Positions 40,469 through 48,512 of a stretch of 64,000 nt of DNA are shown here, one piece after another. Source of the DNA: Rhodopseudomonas sp. BR0M22 (GTDB lineage Bacteria; Pseudomonadota; Alphaproteobacteria; Rhizobiales; Xanthobacteraceae); NCBI RefSeq assembly GCF_010907035.1, contig NZ_QUMK01000005.1, positions 1-64,000 on the forward strand, written 5' to 3'. The position numbers and the translations under genes are program-made. Numbering within the stretch: the first letter of the stretch is position 1; each line of letters starts with the position of its first letter. A model generated the notes under the pieces. That model did not search any database, was not told the DNA's origin, and worked only from the letters and a program-made list of their open reading frames with translations.

Positions 40469-41101
40469 ATGGCTGAAGCGTATATCGGTCAAATCATGCA
40501 GGTCAGTTTCAATTTCGCGCCGGTCGATTGGGCCGTGGCGGCCGGGCAGATGTTTAACGTCAATCAAAACCAGGCCTTGTTCGCGTTGATCGGCGGAACT
40601 TTCGGTGGTGACGGGCGGACGACTTTTCAACTCCCGAACCTGCAGTCGCGTGTGATCATTGGCGCGGGGCAGGGGCCAGGTCTCAGTAACTATACCTGGG
40701 GTGAGCAAGCCGGGGTGGAACGGGTCTCGCTCACGAACGCCAATCTACCGGCGCATTCGCACACGGCAACGTTCATACCGAGCGGCGGCGGTGGCGGTAC
40801 GCCGACGACCGTCCAGGCCTTGAGCGGCGTGGCTGCCGGTTCGCTGACGGGCACGCCGGCCGCCGGATCGCAACTGGCCAACACGGCTCCTGGCGGCGCC
40901 TCTCAGCCGAAAATCTACGCGCCGGCGGGGACCGCGGGCACGCCTGTCAATCTTGGCGGGGTGAGCGGCGGCGGTGGGATTACCGGCGGTACTGTGCAGA
41001 TCGGGAATACCGGTGGTAATGTGCCGTTTGACATTCTGCCGCCCTACCTCGCACTGCGCAGCAATATCTGCTTGTCGGGAATTTATCCCACGCGCGGGTG
41101 A
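40469..41101 (+). CDS. Phage-tail-collar domain protein (MdpB-like)
   Basis: A 210-aa protein with an N-terminal tail-collar domain (IGQIMQVSFNFAPVDWAVAAGQ, FALIGGTFGGDGRTTFQLPNLQSRV). A Gly/Thr/Pro-rich region follows, and the C-terminus NVPFDILPPYLALRSNICLSGIYP is typical of microcystin-dependent-protein-like products. GAGGA precedes the ATG by 9 bases. No other phage structural gene is nearby, so it is not part of a prophage. It groups with the DUF6916-like and GNAT genes, an association I recall from other proteobacteria. Function unknown. Confidence 0.9.
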   Translation: MAEAYIGQIMQVSFNFAPVDWAVAAGQMFNVNQNQALFALIGGTFGGDGRTTFQLPNLQSRVIIGAGQGPGLSNYTWGEQAGVERVSLTNANLPAHSHTATFIPSGGGGGTPTTVQALSGVAAGSLTGTPAAGSQLANTAPGGASQPKIYAPAGTAGTPVNLGGVSGGGGITGGTVQIGNTGGNVPFDILPPYLALRSNICLSGIYPTRG

Positions 41102-41114
41102 GACGCCCCATGAG

Positions 41115-41145
41115 CGGGCTCGCGTCGCAAGGTGACGCGAGCCCG
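41115..41145. terminator. Hairpin between convergent tail-collar and DUF6916-like genes
   Basis: CGGGCTCGCGTC-GCAAGGT-GACGCGAGCCCG: a perfect 12-bp stem with a 7-base loop. It has no T-tract but lies exactly between two convergent stop codons, so it probably ends or protects both transcripts. Confidence 0.6.
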
Positions 41146-41166
41146 CCGCCGCGGAGGCGTGGCTGC

Positions 41167-41454
41167 TCAGCTGAAAACAGCCTGATAATGGCGGCGGCCG
41201 TTATTTGGTTGCAACTGAGAGATCAGGATCGTGTAGGGGCCGCCCCGGCCGCAATCGAATTCATAGGCGCCATCGAGTAGGTACACATCATCCGGGGACT
41301 CGAAGAACAGGCTGAATGGCTCACGCTCGGCGCCGACGAATACCGGCTTGCGCTGCAGCCTGACCAGCGTGAGTTCCACTGGCTCGGGGATGGTCGCGAC
41401 GCGAACGGCGCGCCCAATCCAAGGTTCGAAATCTTCCGGCTTCATCAGATACAT
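41167..41454 (-). CDS. DUF6916-like small protein (95 aa)
   Basis: A small beta-rich protein (EDFEPWIGRAVRVA, VELTLVRLQ, EPFSLFFESPDDVYLLDGAYEFDCGRGGPYTILISQL, YQAVFS). The pattern of a Lys/Glu N-terminus, a SLFF strand and a terminal YEAVF-like strand matches the DUF6916 group commonly found beside tail-collar proteins. Function unknown. It is divergent from the GNAT gene and convergent with the tail-collar gene. Confidence 0.75.
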   Translation of the reverse strand: MYLMKPEDFEPWIGRAVRVATIPEPVELTLVRLQRKPVFVGAEREPFSLFFESPDDVYLLDGAYEFDCGRGGPYTILISQLQPNNGRRHYQAVFS

Positions 41455-41593
41455 CTGTTGCCTCGGTCGCGTTCAAAGTGATGTCGGTGGCTTGCAAATC
41501 ACAGGTCATACAAGTGCATTCGTGTTTCGCAGGTTCTGCGGTTTCATCGAACGTCGAATGATTAGTGCATTGTAGCGATCTGGGGAGACGTCA

Positions 41594-41644
41594 ATGATGC
41601 GCGTCAATCGGGTGGGCGATCGAAGAGGGCGGAAGCCTCTGTGA
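41594..41644 (+). CDS. Possible 16-aa leader peptide of the GNAT gene
   Basis: A short frame (two ATGs, then CGC GTC...) with a strong GGGGAG 6 bases upstream, ending at a TGA that overlaps the GNAT GTG start (GTGA). It could couple translation to the GNAT gene, which has a weak site of its own. It may also be chance. Confidence 0.3.
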   Translation: MMRVNRVGDRRGRKPL

Positions 41645-42231
41645 GTGGCATCGCTGCATATTTCCGGCTCGATGCGCAGGGGCTGAGGATCGCCCCGCAG
41701 GTGGCCGCTGACGATGCGTTCTGCCGTCGCCTTTCCGACGCGGTGTTGCGTGAGCAATTCGTGCAGATGGGGGTGCAAGGTCGATTGCTCGCCGTCCTGC
41801 TGGATCAGCAGTTTGAGGCGCAGCGGACCGGTTACCGGCAAAGTTTTCCCGAAGCAGAGTATTTCGTGGTTACGGAGCGAGGCGCCGCGGTCGGCCGCGT
41901 TGTGACCGTGCTCGAGGCCACCGACGCTGGGCCGCAAGATCGAGACGCTCCGTCCGGGAGGTCGCCAGAACGGTCGCGAACTTATGATGGGCTCCGGCTC
42001 GTCGATATTGCGCTGCTACCATCCGCTCAGGGGCGTGGCATTGGCCGCGAGGTGATCGGCGGCCTGGTGCGCGCTGCGGGAAAGATGGGGCTGCGGCGGC
42101 TGACGTTGTCGGTTCAGCCGTCCAACGATCGGGCCAGAAGGCTTTATCTTCGGTTGGGATTTGTCGAAACCGGAGGGGAGGCGTTGCGCGAGATGATGAT
42201 GCCGTTGAGCGGATCGCGGCAGGTGGCCTGA
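41641..42231 (+). CDS. GNAT-family N-acetyltransferase
   Basis: A 196-aa acetyltransferase with the GNAT core: VVTERGAAVGRVVTV, LRLVDIALLPSAQGRGIGREVIGGL (acetyl-CoA loop Q/RGxG) and LSVQPSNDRARRLYLRLGFVETG. An N-terminal segment (LLDQQFEAQRTGYRQSFPEAEY) resembles GNAT proteins linked with tail-collar/DUF6916 genes. It starts with GTG at 41641. Substrate unknown; modification of a cluster product is a guess from context. Confidence 0.88.
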   Translation: MSGIAAYFRLDAQGLRIAPQVAADDAFCRRLSDAVLREQFVQMGVQGRLLAVLLDQQFEAQRTGYRQSFPEAEYFVVTERGAAVGRVVTVLEATDAGPQDRDAPSGRSPERSRTYDGLRLVDIALLPSAQGRGIGREVIGGLVRAAGKMGLRRLTLSVQPSNDRARRLYLRLGFVETGGEALREMMMPLSGSRQVA

Positions 42232-42264
42232 TCCCAGGCGCTGCACGAGCCGCTCCAGAAACAC

Positions 42265-42291
42265 GATGGCCGGGGGATTGCCCCGGCCATC
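42265..42291. terminator. Hairpin between convergent GNAT and binding-protein genes
   Basis: GATGGCCGGGG-GATTG-CCCCGGCCATC: a perfect 11-bp stem with a 5-base loop. On the minus strand it is followed by a modest T-rich run (GTGTTTC), fitting termination of the binding-protein gene. Confidence 0.65.
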
Positions 42292-42321
42292 GCGGATCAT
42301 CGGGCGGTCGGGTGCACGCAG

Positions 42322-43548
42322 CTATTTCTTCACCAGCGGGCACTCGCTGTCCGCCAGCGGACGCGCAGCGTCTTCGGCGGAGATGTCGGCGACTTTCTTG
42401 TAGTAGTCCCACGGGCCCTTGGACTCGGCCGGCGATTTCACTTCGAACAGGAACGCCGGCACCATGCGGCGGCCGTCGGCGCGGATCACCGATTTGCCGA
42501 ACGGCAGATCGTCCGCCGGGATTTCTTTCATCTTGGCGACGACCTTGGCGCCGTCATGCGGATTGCCGCCCATCGCTTCCAGCGTCTTCAGATAGTGCAG
42601 CACCGCGGCATACACGCCGGCCTGGGTCATCGACGGTTTGGCGTTGTTCTTGGCCTGCTTCTGGAAGCGGTCCGCGAACGCACGGGTGTTGTCGTTGAGG
42701 TCCCAATAGTAGGACTCGGTGAAGGTCAGGCCTTGCGCCGTCTTCAGCCCGAGCGAGTGCACGTCGTTGATGAACAGCAGCAGCGCGGCGAGCTTTTGAC
42801 CGCCCGCGGTGATTCCGAACTCCGCGGCCTGCTTGATCGAGTTGGTGGTGTCGCCGCCGGCATTGGCGAGGCCGATCACCTTGGCCTTCGACGCCTGCGC
42901 TTGCAGCAGGAACGACGAGAAGTCCGGGGTGTTCAGCGGATGCTTGACGCTGCCGACCACCTTGCCGCCATTGGCCTTGACGACCGCGGTGGTGTCGCGC
43001 TCGAGCGCGGCGCCGAACGCGTAGTCGGCGGTGAGGAAGAACCAGGTATCACCGCCGGCCTTGGTCAGCGCCTGACCCGTGCCGTGCGCCAGCATATAAG
43101 TGTCGTAGGTCATCGAGATGGTGTTGGCGTTGCACGCCTTGCCGGTCAGGTCGGCGCTGGCGCCGCCCGAGTTCATCAGGATGCTGTTCTTCTCTTTGAC
43201 CAGATTGCTGATCGCGAGCGCGACGCCCGAATTCGGCGTGTCGGTGATCAGGTCGACCTTGTCGACGTCGATCCACTGCCGCGCCAGGTTGACGCCGACG
43301 TCCGGTTTGTTCTGGTGATCGCCGGAGACCAGTTCGATCTTCCAGCCCTTCGCTTCGAGCCCGGAATCGGCGATCGCCATCTTCGCGGCGACCACTGAGT
43401 TCGGGCCGCCGATGTCGGCGTACAGGCTCGACATGTCGTTAAGTACGCCGATCTTGGCGGTCTTGTCGCCGGACTGGGCCGACGCCGGCAGGATCAACGC
43501 CGCACTCACCAACGCAGCAGCGATGGCGTGCGAGAACACTCCTCTCAT
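42322..43548 (-). CDS. ABC transporter substrate-binding protein (LivJ/branched-chain type)
   Basis: A periplasmic type I binding protein of 408 aa. It has a signal peptide (GVFSHAIAAALVSAALILPASAQ) and the leucine/isoleucine/valine-binding fold (KIGVLNDMSSLYADIGGPNSVVAAKMAI, INDVHSLGLKTAQGL, FESYYWDLND-like). The ATG at 43548 is preceded by GGGGGAAG. No permease or ATPase genes are adjacent. R. palustris encodes many such orphan receptors, some for aromatic acids; the ligand here is unknown. Confidence 0.9.
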   Translation of the reverse strand: MRGVFSHAIAAALVSAALILPASAQSGDKTAKIGVLNDMSSLYADIGGPNSVVAAKMAIADSGLEAKGWKIELVSGDHQNKPDVGVNLARQWIDVDKVDLITDTPNSGVALAISNLVKEKNSILMNSGGASADLTGKACNANTISMTYDTYMLAHGTGQALTKAGGDTWFFLTADYAFGAALERDTTAVVKANGGKVVGSVKHPLNTPDFSSFLLQAQASKAKVIGLANAGGDTTNSIKQAAEFGITAGGQKLAALLLFINDVHSLGLKTAQGLTFTESYYWDLNDNTRAFADRFQKQAKNNAKPSMTQAGVYAAVLHYLKTLEAMGGNPHDGAKVVAKMKEIPADDLPFGKSVIRADGRRMVPAFLFEVKSPAESKGPWDYYKKVADISAEDAARPLADSECPLVKK

Positions 43549-43630
43549 CACTTCCCCCTTTGTATGGATAGCTGATTGACCGCGGATGTTTCCCCGCTTG
43601 CAGTCAGTCAATCGCGCTGCCGGGCCGAAG

Positions 43631-44374
43631 TCAATCGGCCTGGGGGTCTTTCAGGGTGCGAGACGGGCCGTCGAACAGCTTGCCGGTTTCGGTAAAGGAG
43701 GGCAGGCACAGCGGCAGCAACAGTTCCGCTGCCTGATCCGGCGTCGGCAGAGTTTCCGGGTCTTCTCCCGGCATCACGCTGGCGCGCAGCTTGGTGCGGG
43801 TCGGACCGGGATCGAACAGGTTGATGCGGATAGCCGTCGTATTCACGACTTCCTTGGCCCAAACCTGAACCAGCGTTTCCAGGGCGGCCTTCGATGCCGC
43901 ATAGGGACCGCGATAGCCCGGTGCCTTGCCGCCGGCGAGCGAGGTCAGGAACACGGCACGGCCGGCATCGGAGGCGCGCAGCAGCGGCTCCATGCAGCGA
44001 ACGAGTTGGAAGTTCACATTCAGGTTGATGCCGATGACATCGAGCCACGGCTTCAGCTCGATATGGCCGAGCGGCGACGACGGGCCGCCGATGCCGGCGT
44101 TGCCGACCAGAACGTCGAGCTTGCCATGGCGTTCGTAGATCGTGCCGCCGAGGCGGCCGATCGCCTGATAGTCGGTGAGATCAAGCGGGACCAGCGTCAG
44201 CGGATGACCGCCGTCCTTGCGCACCTCGTCGTCGAGCTCCTCGAGGCCGCCCTGGGTGCGGGCAACGGCGATGACGTGCGCGCCGGCCTTGGCGAGCGCC
44301 TTGGCGGTGGCGTAGCCGATGCCGCGCGAGGCGCCGGTGACGAGAGCAATGCGGGAAGCGAGAGGTTGGGTCAT
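43631..44374 (-). CDS. Short-chain dehydrogenase/reductase
   Basis: A classical SDR of 247 aa or close, with the NAD(P) motif TGASRGIGYATAKAL and the active-site YxxxK (GPYAASKAALETLVQ). The NAG block appears as VLVGNAGIGG. The ATG at 44374 was chosen because it starts MTQPLASRIALVTGASRG. It follows purF on the same strand, as in other members of this lineage, and has a strong dyad in its own upstream region. Substrate unknown. Confidence 0.9.
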   Translation of the reverse strand: MTQPLASRIALVTGASRGIGYATAKALAKAGAHVIAVARTQGGLEELDDEVRKDGGHPLTLVPLDLTDYQAIGRLGGTIYERHGKLDVLVGNAGIGGPSSPLGHIELKPWLDVIGINLNVNFQLVRCMEPLLRASDAGRAVFLTSLAGGKAPGYRGPYAASKAALETLVQVWAKEVVNTTAIRINLFDPGPTRTKLRASVMPGEDPETLPTPDQAAELLLPLCLPSFTETGKLFDGPSRTLKDPQAD

Positions 44375-44397
44375 GACAGGTCCGGCATAAGATATAT

Positions 44398-44415
44398 CGC
44401 GTACTGTCATACGCG
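44398..44415. promoter_or_regulatory. Inverted repeat CGCGTA-N6-TACGCG upstream of the SDR gene
   Basis: A perfect 6-bp-arm dyad 24-41 bases upstream of the SDR start. It is directly preceded on the plus strand by the palindrome GATATATC (44391-44398). A TetR-like or similar dimeric repressor site is plausible. Confidence 0.4.
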
Positions 44416-44435
44416 GACCGGACCCGAGTATCCAT

Positions 44436-44486
44436 CCTCTAAAAGAGGTATCGAAGGCACCGTCATCGACAGAGTCGATGACGGTG
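44436..44486 (-). terminator. Tandem hairpins after purF
   Basis: CACCGTCATCGAC-AGA-GTCGATGACGGTG (44458-44486) has a 13-bp stem. A second stem CCTCT-AAA-AGAGG lies at 44436-44448. They sit 18 bases past the purF stop and probably terminate purF before the SDR gene. Confidence 0.65.
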
Positions 44487-44503
44487 TGAAACCGATCGCC
44501 GGG

Positions 44504-46045
44504 TCAGCTTGCTTCGGCGAGCAATGAGAGCTGCCGCGGCGCCGACTCAGTCTGATTGTGGTCGGTGAGGCCGGTCGGGTAGTCGCCGGTAAAGCAGTGG
44601 TCAGTGAACTTCGGCAACGCCGGATCGCGGCCCGGTTCACCCATCGCGCGATAGATGCCGTCGACCGACAGGAACGCCAGGGTGTCGGCGCCGATCAGGT
44701 CGCGCATCTCTTCGAGCGAATGCGTTGCGGCCAGCAGGCCGGCGCGATCCGGGGTGTCGATGCCGTAGTAGTCCGGGTGGGTGATCGGCGGCGAGGCGAT
44801 GCGGAAGTGCACCTCGCGGGCGCCGGCATCGCGCATCATCTTCACGATCTTCTTCGACGTGGTGCCGCGGACGAGAGAGTCGTCGATCAGCACGATCCGC
44901 TTGCCTTCGATCGCGGCGCGGTTGGCCGAATGCTTCATCCGCACGCCGAGTTCGCGCACGCTCTGGGTCGGCTGGATGAAGGTGCGGCCGACATAGTGGT
45001 TGCGGATGATGCCGAGCTCGAACGGCACGCCGGACTGCCGCGAATAGCCGATCGCTGCCGGCACGCCGGAATCCGGCACTGGCACCACCACGTCGGATTC
45101 GACGTGGCTCTCGAGCGCGAGCTGGGCGCCGAACGCCTTGCGGACATCGTACACCGAACGGCCACCGACCATCGAATCCGGCCGGGCGAAATAGATGTAC
45201 TCGAAGATGCAGGGGCGGGGCGGCTGCGGCGGGAACGGCTTGTGGCTGGTCACGCCGTGACGATCGAACACAACGACTTCGCCGGGCTCGACGTCGCGGA
45301 CGTAATGCGCGCCGATGATGTCGAGCGCACAGGTCTCCGACGCCAGGATCGGGCAGCCGTCGAGTTCGCCGAGCACCAGCGGGCGGATGCCGAGCGGATC
45401 GCGGGCGCCGACCAGCTTCTTGTTGGTCAGCGACACCAGCGAATAGGCGCCTTCCAGCGCGCGCAGCGACTCGATGAAGCGCTCGATGAAGCGGGTCTTC
45501 TTGGAGTGCGCGACCAGATGCAGGATCACCTCGGTATCGGTGGTCGACTGCATGATCGCGCCGCTGCGGATCAGCTCACGGCGCAGGGTGAGGCCGTTGG
45601 TGAGATTGCCGTTGTGGCCGACCGCGAAGCCGCCAGCGTTGAGCTCGGCGAACAGCGGCTGGACGTTGCGCAGGATGGTCTCGCCGGTCGTCGAATAGCG
45701 AACGTGGCCGATCGCCGAATTGCCCGGCAGCCGCGCGATCACGTCGGCGCGGGAGAAGGTGTCACCGACCAGGCCGAGGCGACGCTCGGAATGAAACCGG
45801 CCGTTGTCGAACGACACGATGCCGGCGGCTTCCTGACCGCGGTGCTGCAGCGCGTGCAGGCCGAGCGCGGTGATCGCGGCGGCATCGGGGTGCCCGAAAA
45901 TGCCGAACACGCCGCACTCTTCGCGCAGCGTGTCACCGTCGGTATCGAAAACGGTCTCGTCGAGGATATGTTGGTCGCGAGCGTCCGAAGAGGGCGTTGC
46001 GGCGTCGTCGGAAGAGCTGGGCATCGCGTCCATCGCCCCTTTCAT
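44504..46045 (-). CDS. purF: Amidophosphoribosyltransferase
   Basis: Catalyses PRPP + glutamine to phosphoribosylamine, the first step of purine synthesis (513 aa from this ATG). A propeptide of ~43 residues precedes the nucleophile cysteine in EECGVFGIFG, after which HALQHRGQEAAGI and the PRPP-binding VLIDDSLVRGTTS follow. Three ATGs (46045, 46033, 46024) and a TTG at 46060 compete; none has a clear ribosome-binding site. The open frame overlaps the cvpA stop. The cvpA-purF linkage is conserved widely. Confidence 0.97.
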   Translation of the reverse strand: MKGAMDAMPSSSDDAATPSSDARDQHILDETVFDTDGDTLREECGVFGIFGHPDAAAITALGLHALQHRGQEAAGIVSFDNGRFHSERRLGLVGDTFSRADVIARLPGNSAIGHVRYSTTGETILRNVQPLFAELNAGGFAVGHNGNLTNGLTLRRELIRSGAIMQSTTDTEVILHLVAHSKKTRFIERFIESLRALEGAYSLVSLTNKKLVGARDPLGIRPLVLGELDGCPILASETCALDIIGAHYVRDVEPGEVVVFDRHGVTSHKPFPPQPPRPCIFEYIYFARPDSMVGGRSVYDVRKAFGAQLALESHVESDVVVPVPDSGVPAAIGYSRQSGVPFELGIIRNHYVGRTFIQPTQSVRELGVRMKHSANRAAIEGKRIVLIDDSLVRGTTSKKIVKMMRDAGAREVHFRIASPPITHPDYYGIDTPDRAGLLAATHSLEEMRDLIGADTLAFLSVDGIYRAMGEPGRDPALPKFTDHCFTGDYPTGLTDHNQTESAPRQLSLLAEAS

Positions 46046-46056
46046 GTGGGACACGC

Positions 46057-46692
46057 TCAACGCGTGGCCGGTTTGCCCTCTATCAGCTTTTTCAGGCCGT
46101 CACGGGCGGGTTTGCTGTAGCCGTCACTGGTGCCGGGAGCAGCCGAATCGTCGGTCTGCTGCTGCTCGTCCTCCGGCTTGTTCTTCTTGAACCGCTTCAA
46201 GATGGTATTTTCAGGGTCGTCCGGCAAGAGCGTCATCAGCCAATCGCCGGTTCCCTGCAGAACGGTGCGCGACTTGGCGTTGGTGACCCATTCGGGGCGC
46301 TGCTTGTCCGGCACCAGCCAGTTGAAGAACAGATACGCCACCACCACGATCAAAAGGCCGCGGGCCAGACCGAACAGGAAGCCGAGGGTGCGGTCGAGCG
46401 CGCCGATGCGCGAATCCAGGATCATGTCCGAGATCCGCACCGTGATGATCGACACGATGATCAGGGTGCCGAGGAACACGCCGGCGATCACCACCACGGC
46501 GGCGACCGTCTCGGACGAGAAATAGGTCCGCGCCATCGGCATCAGCTTCTGGAACGCGTACAGCGTCACCAGGGCGGCGGCGCCCCAGGCCGCGATCGAC
46601 AGCACTTCGCGCATGAAGCCGCGCACCATCGCCAATAGGCCCGACACCAACATCACCGCGAGAACAACGAGATCGAGGATGGTAATCGGCAT
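46057..46692 (-). CDS. cvpA: CvpA family inner-membrane protein
   Basis: A 211-aa protein with four hydrophobic segments (TILDLVVLAVMLVSGLLAMVRG, SIAAWGAAALVTLYAF, VAAVVVIAGVFLGTLIIVSII, FLFGLARGLLIVVVAYLFFNWLV) and a polar tail. The GFxREVLSIAAWG block is diagnostic. CvpA is linked to colicin V production in E. coli and to envelope homeostasis. It is immediately upstream of purF. Confidence 0.95.
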   Translation of the reverse strand: MPITILDLVVLAVMLVSGLLAMVRGFMREVLSIAAWGAAALVTLYAFQKLMPMARTYFSSETVAAVVVIAGVFLGTLIIVSIITVRISDMILDSRIGALDRTLGFLFGLARGLLIVVVAYLFFNWLVPDKQRPEWVTNAKSRTVLQGTGDWLMTLLPDDPENTILKRFKKNKPEDEQQQTDDSAAPGTSDGYSKPARDGLKKLIEGKPATR

Positions 46693-46905
46693 CGGCAGGT
46701 CAGGTCCGCTCGGTCAGCACAACGGCGAATCGGCGTGCACGGTATCGGCACAGGTGACGGTGGTATGGCACGCGGCGCAAGGTCAGAAAACTGTTCCGGT
46801 CCGCCTCGTCACAGCAATGTTCCGCTGGGTTAAGGCTTGGTGGCCGGATACGTTCAGCTTGCGCGCGCGTTGTATAGCGGCGCGTCTTGCAAACGTCACG
46901 CCGCT

Positions 46906-48363
46906 TCATCCCTCCTGGCGCCGGAATCGCGCCGGTGTGGCATTTGAGGCAGCTTTCGTCCGCGGCGAACCGTCGTCGTCACCGCGCCGCGTGCCGCGCG
47001 CCGCGATGTCAGCAACCAGACTGGAGAGGCCGCCGACGGACTGCAGCGCCAGACCGGCATCGGCCGGGGAATCGCCCCGGGTTTGTTCGGGCAGAACGGC
47101 GCGGGCAAAGCCGAGCTTGGCGGCTTCCTTCAGCCGTGCCGGGGTCTGCGCCACCGGCCGCACTGCGCCCGACAGTGAGATCTCGCCGAAATACACCGCA
47201 TCGGTCGGCAGCGGCGCGTTCGCCAGCGACGACACCAGCGCGGCGGCTGCGGCGAGGTCGGCGGCGGGTTCGTTGATGCGCAGGCCGCCGGCAACGTTGA
47301 AGTAGACGTCGTAGCCAGACAGCTTGACGCCGCAATGCGCCTCCAGCACCGCGAGCACCATCGACAGCCGCGCTGAATCCCACCCCACAACTGCGCGGCG
47401 CGGGGTACCGAGCGTCGACGGCGCCACCAGTGCCTGCAACTCGACCAGCACCGGGCGGGTGCCTTCGATGCCGGCAAACACCGCCGTGCCCGGCGAGCCG
47501 AGGTCGCGCTCGGACAGAAACAGCTCCGACGGGTTGCTGACTTCCCGCAGGCCCAAGCCGGTCATTTCGAACACGCCGATCTCGTCGGTCGGGCCGAAGC
47601 GGTTCTTCACCGAGCGCAGGATGCGGAACTGCTGCGAGCCTTCGCCTTCGAACGACAGCACCGCGTCGACCATATGCTCGACGACGCGTGGGCCGGCGAT
47701 CTGGCCGTCCTTGGTGACGTGGCCGACCAGGATGATCGCCGCACCGGTTTTCTTGGCGAAGCGGATCAGCGCCTGCGCCGAGGCGCGCACCTGCGTCACC
47801 GTACCGGGCGCGGACTCGACGGTGTCGGTCCACATCGTCTGAATCGAGTCGATCACGATCAGTTTCGGCGTCGTGCCCTCCGAGAGGGTTGCGACGATGT
47901 CTTCGACCGAAGTCTCGGCGGCGAGTTCGACCGGCGCGGAGGCGAGGCCGAGTCGTTCGGCGCGCAGCCGCACCTGCGCGATCGCTTCTTCGCCGGAGAT
48001 GTACACGGTGCGGTGTCCGGCCTTGGCCATCAGGCTGGTCGCCTGGGTCAGCAGCGTCGACTTGCCGATACCGGGATCGCCGCCGACCAGCAGCACCGAG
48101 CCGCGCACGAAACCGCCGCCGGTGACGCGGTCGAGTTCGGCCATGCCGGAGGGCAGGCGAGGGGCGTCGTTACTCTTGCCTGCCAGCGATTCCAGCCGGA
48201 ACGTCCGGCCGCGCCGCTTGGCGCGGATCGACACTGGCACTGCGTTGTCGCCGGCTTCCTCGACCAGCGTATTCCACTCGCCGCACGCCTCGCATTTGCC
48301 CTGCCAGCGATTGAACGCCGCGCCGCAGTTCTGACAGACGAAGGAAGAGGAGGCTTTGGCCAT
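46906..48363 (-). CDS. radA: DNA repair protein RadA
   Basis: A RecA-like branch-migration ATPase of 485 aa. It has an N-terminal C4 zinc finger (CQNCGAAFNRWQGKCEACGEW), Walker A GGDPGIGKST, the RadA-specific KNRFG motif (VKNRFGPTDE) and a C-terminal Lon-like domain ending with YFGEISLSGAVRPV. Its ATG is 39 bases from a perfect GTTC-N7-GTTC box, so SOS control is likely. It is followed after 213 bases by cvpA. Confidence 0.97.
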   Translation of the reverse strand: MAKASSSFVCQNCGAAFNRWQGKCEACGEWNTLVEEAGDNAVPVSIRAKRRGRTFRLESLAGKSNDAPRLPSGMAELDRVTGGGFVRGSVLLVGGDPGIGKSTLLTQATSLMAKAGHRTVYISGEEAIAQVRLRAERLGLASAPVELAAETSVEDIVATLSEGTTPKLIVIDSIQTMWTDTVESAPGTVTQVRASAQALIRFAKKTGAAIILVGHVTKDGQIAGPRVVEHMVDAVLSFEGEGSQQFRILRSVKNRFGPTDEIGVFEMTGLGLREVSNPSELFLSERDLGSPGTAVFAGIEGTRPVLVELQALVAPSTLGTPRRAVVGWDSARLSMVLAVLEAHCGVKLSGYDVYFNVAGGLRINEPAADLAAAAALVSSLANAPLPTDAVYFGEISLSGAVRPVAQTPARLKEAAKLGFARAVLPEQTRGDSPADAGLALQSVGGLSSLVADIAARGTRRGDDDGSPRTKAASNATPARFRRQEG

Positions 48364-48401
48364 CGCGTGCTCGGCTGGACCGGGGGAGATATGTTATTGA
48401 T

Positions 48402-48416
48402 GTTCATAGTTTGTTC
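48402..48416. promoter_or_regulatory. GTTC-N7-GTTC box (alphaproteobacterial LexA-type)
   Basis: GTTC-ATAGTTT-GTTC is an exact match to the direct-repeat LexA box described for Rhizobiales and Rhodobacter. It lies between radA (start 48363, minus) and the divergent NifX-like gene (start 48513, plus), 39 and 97 bases from their starts. Confidence 0.6.
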
Positions 48417-48512
48417 TATTCGTCAACGGTCCAGCAGACAGCCGCCGACGTTTGGTCGAGAATGGGAGTGAACTCGGGCGCCCGCCCGGAGCGCGATTGG
48501 GACAGACCGGAC

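Noticed and set aside
40469-41101. Prophage or phage-tail (tailocin) cluster
   Set aside because: Only the collar domain is phage-like; no sheath, tube, baseplate, holin, integrase or terminase genes are near.
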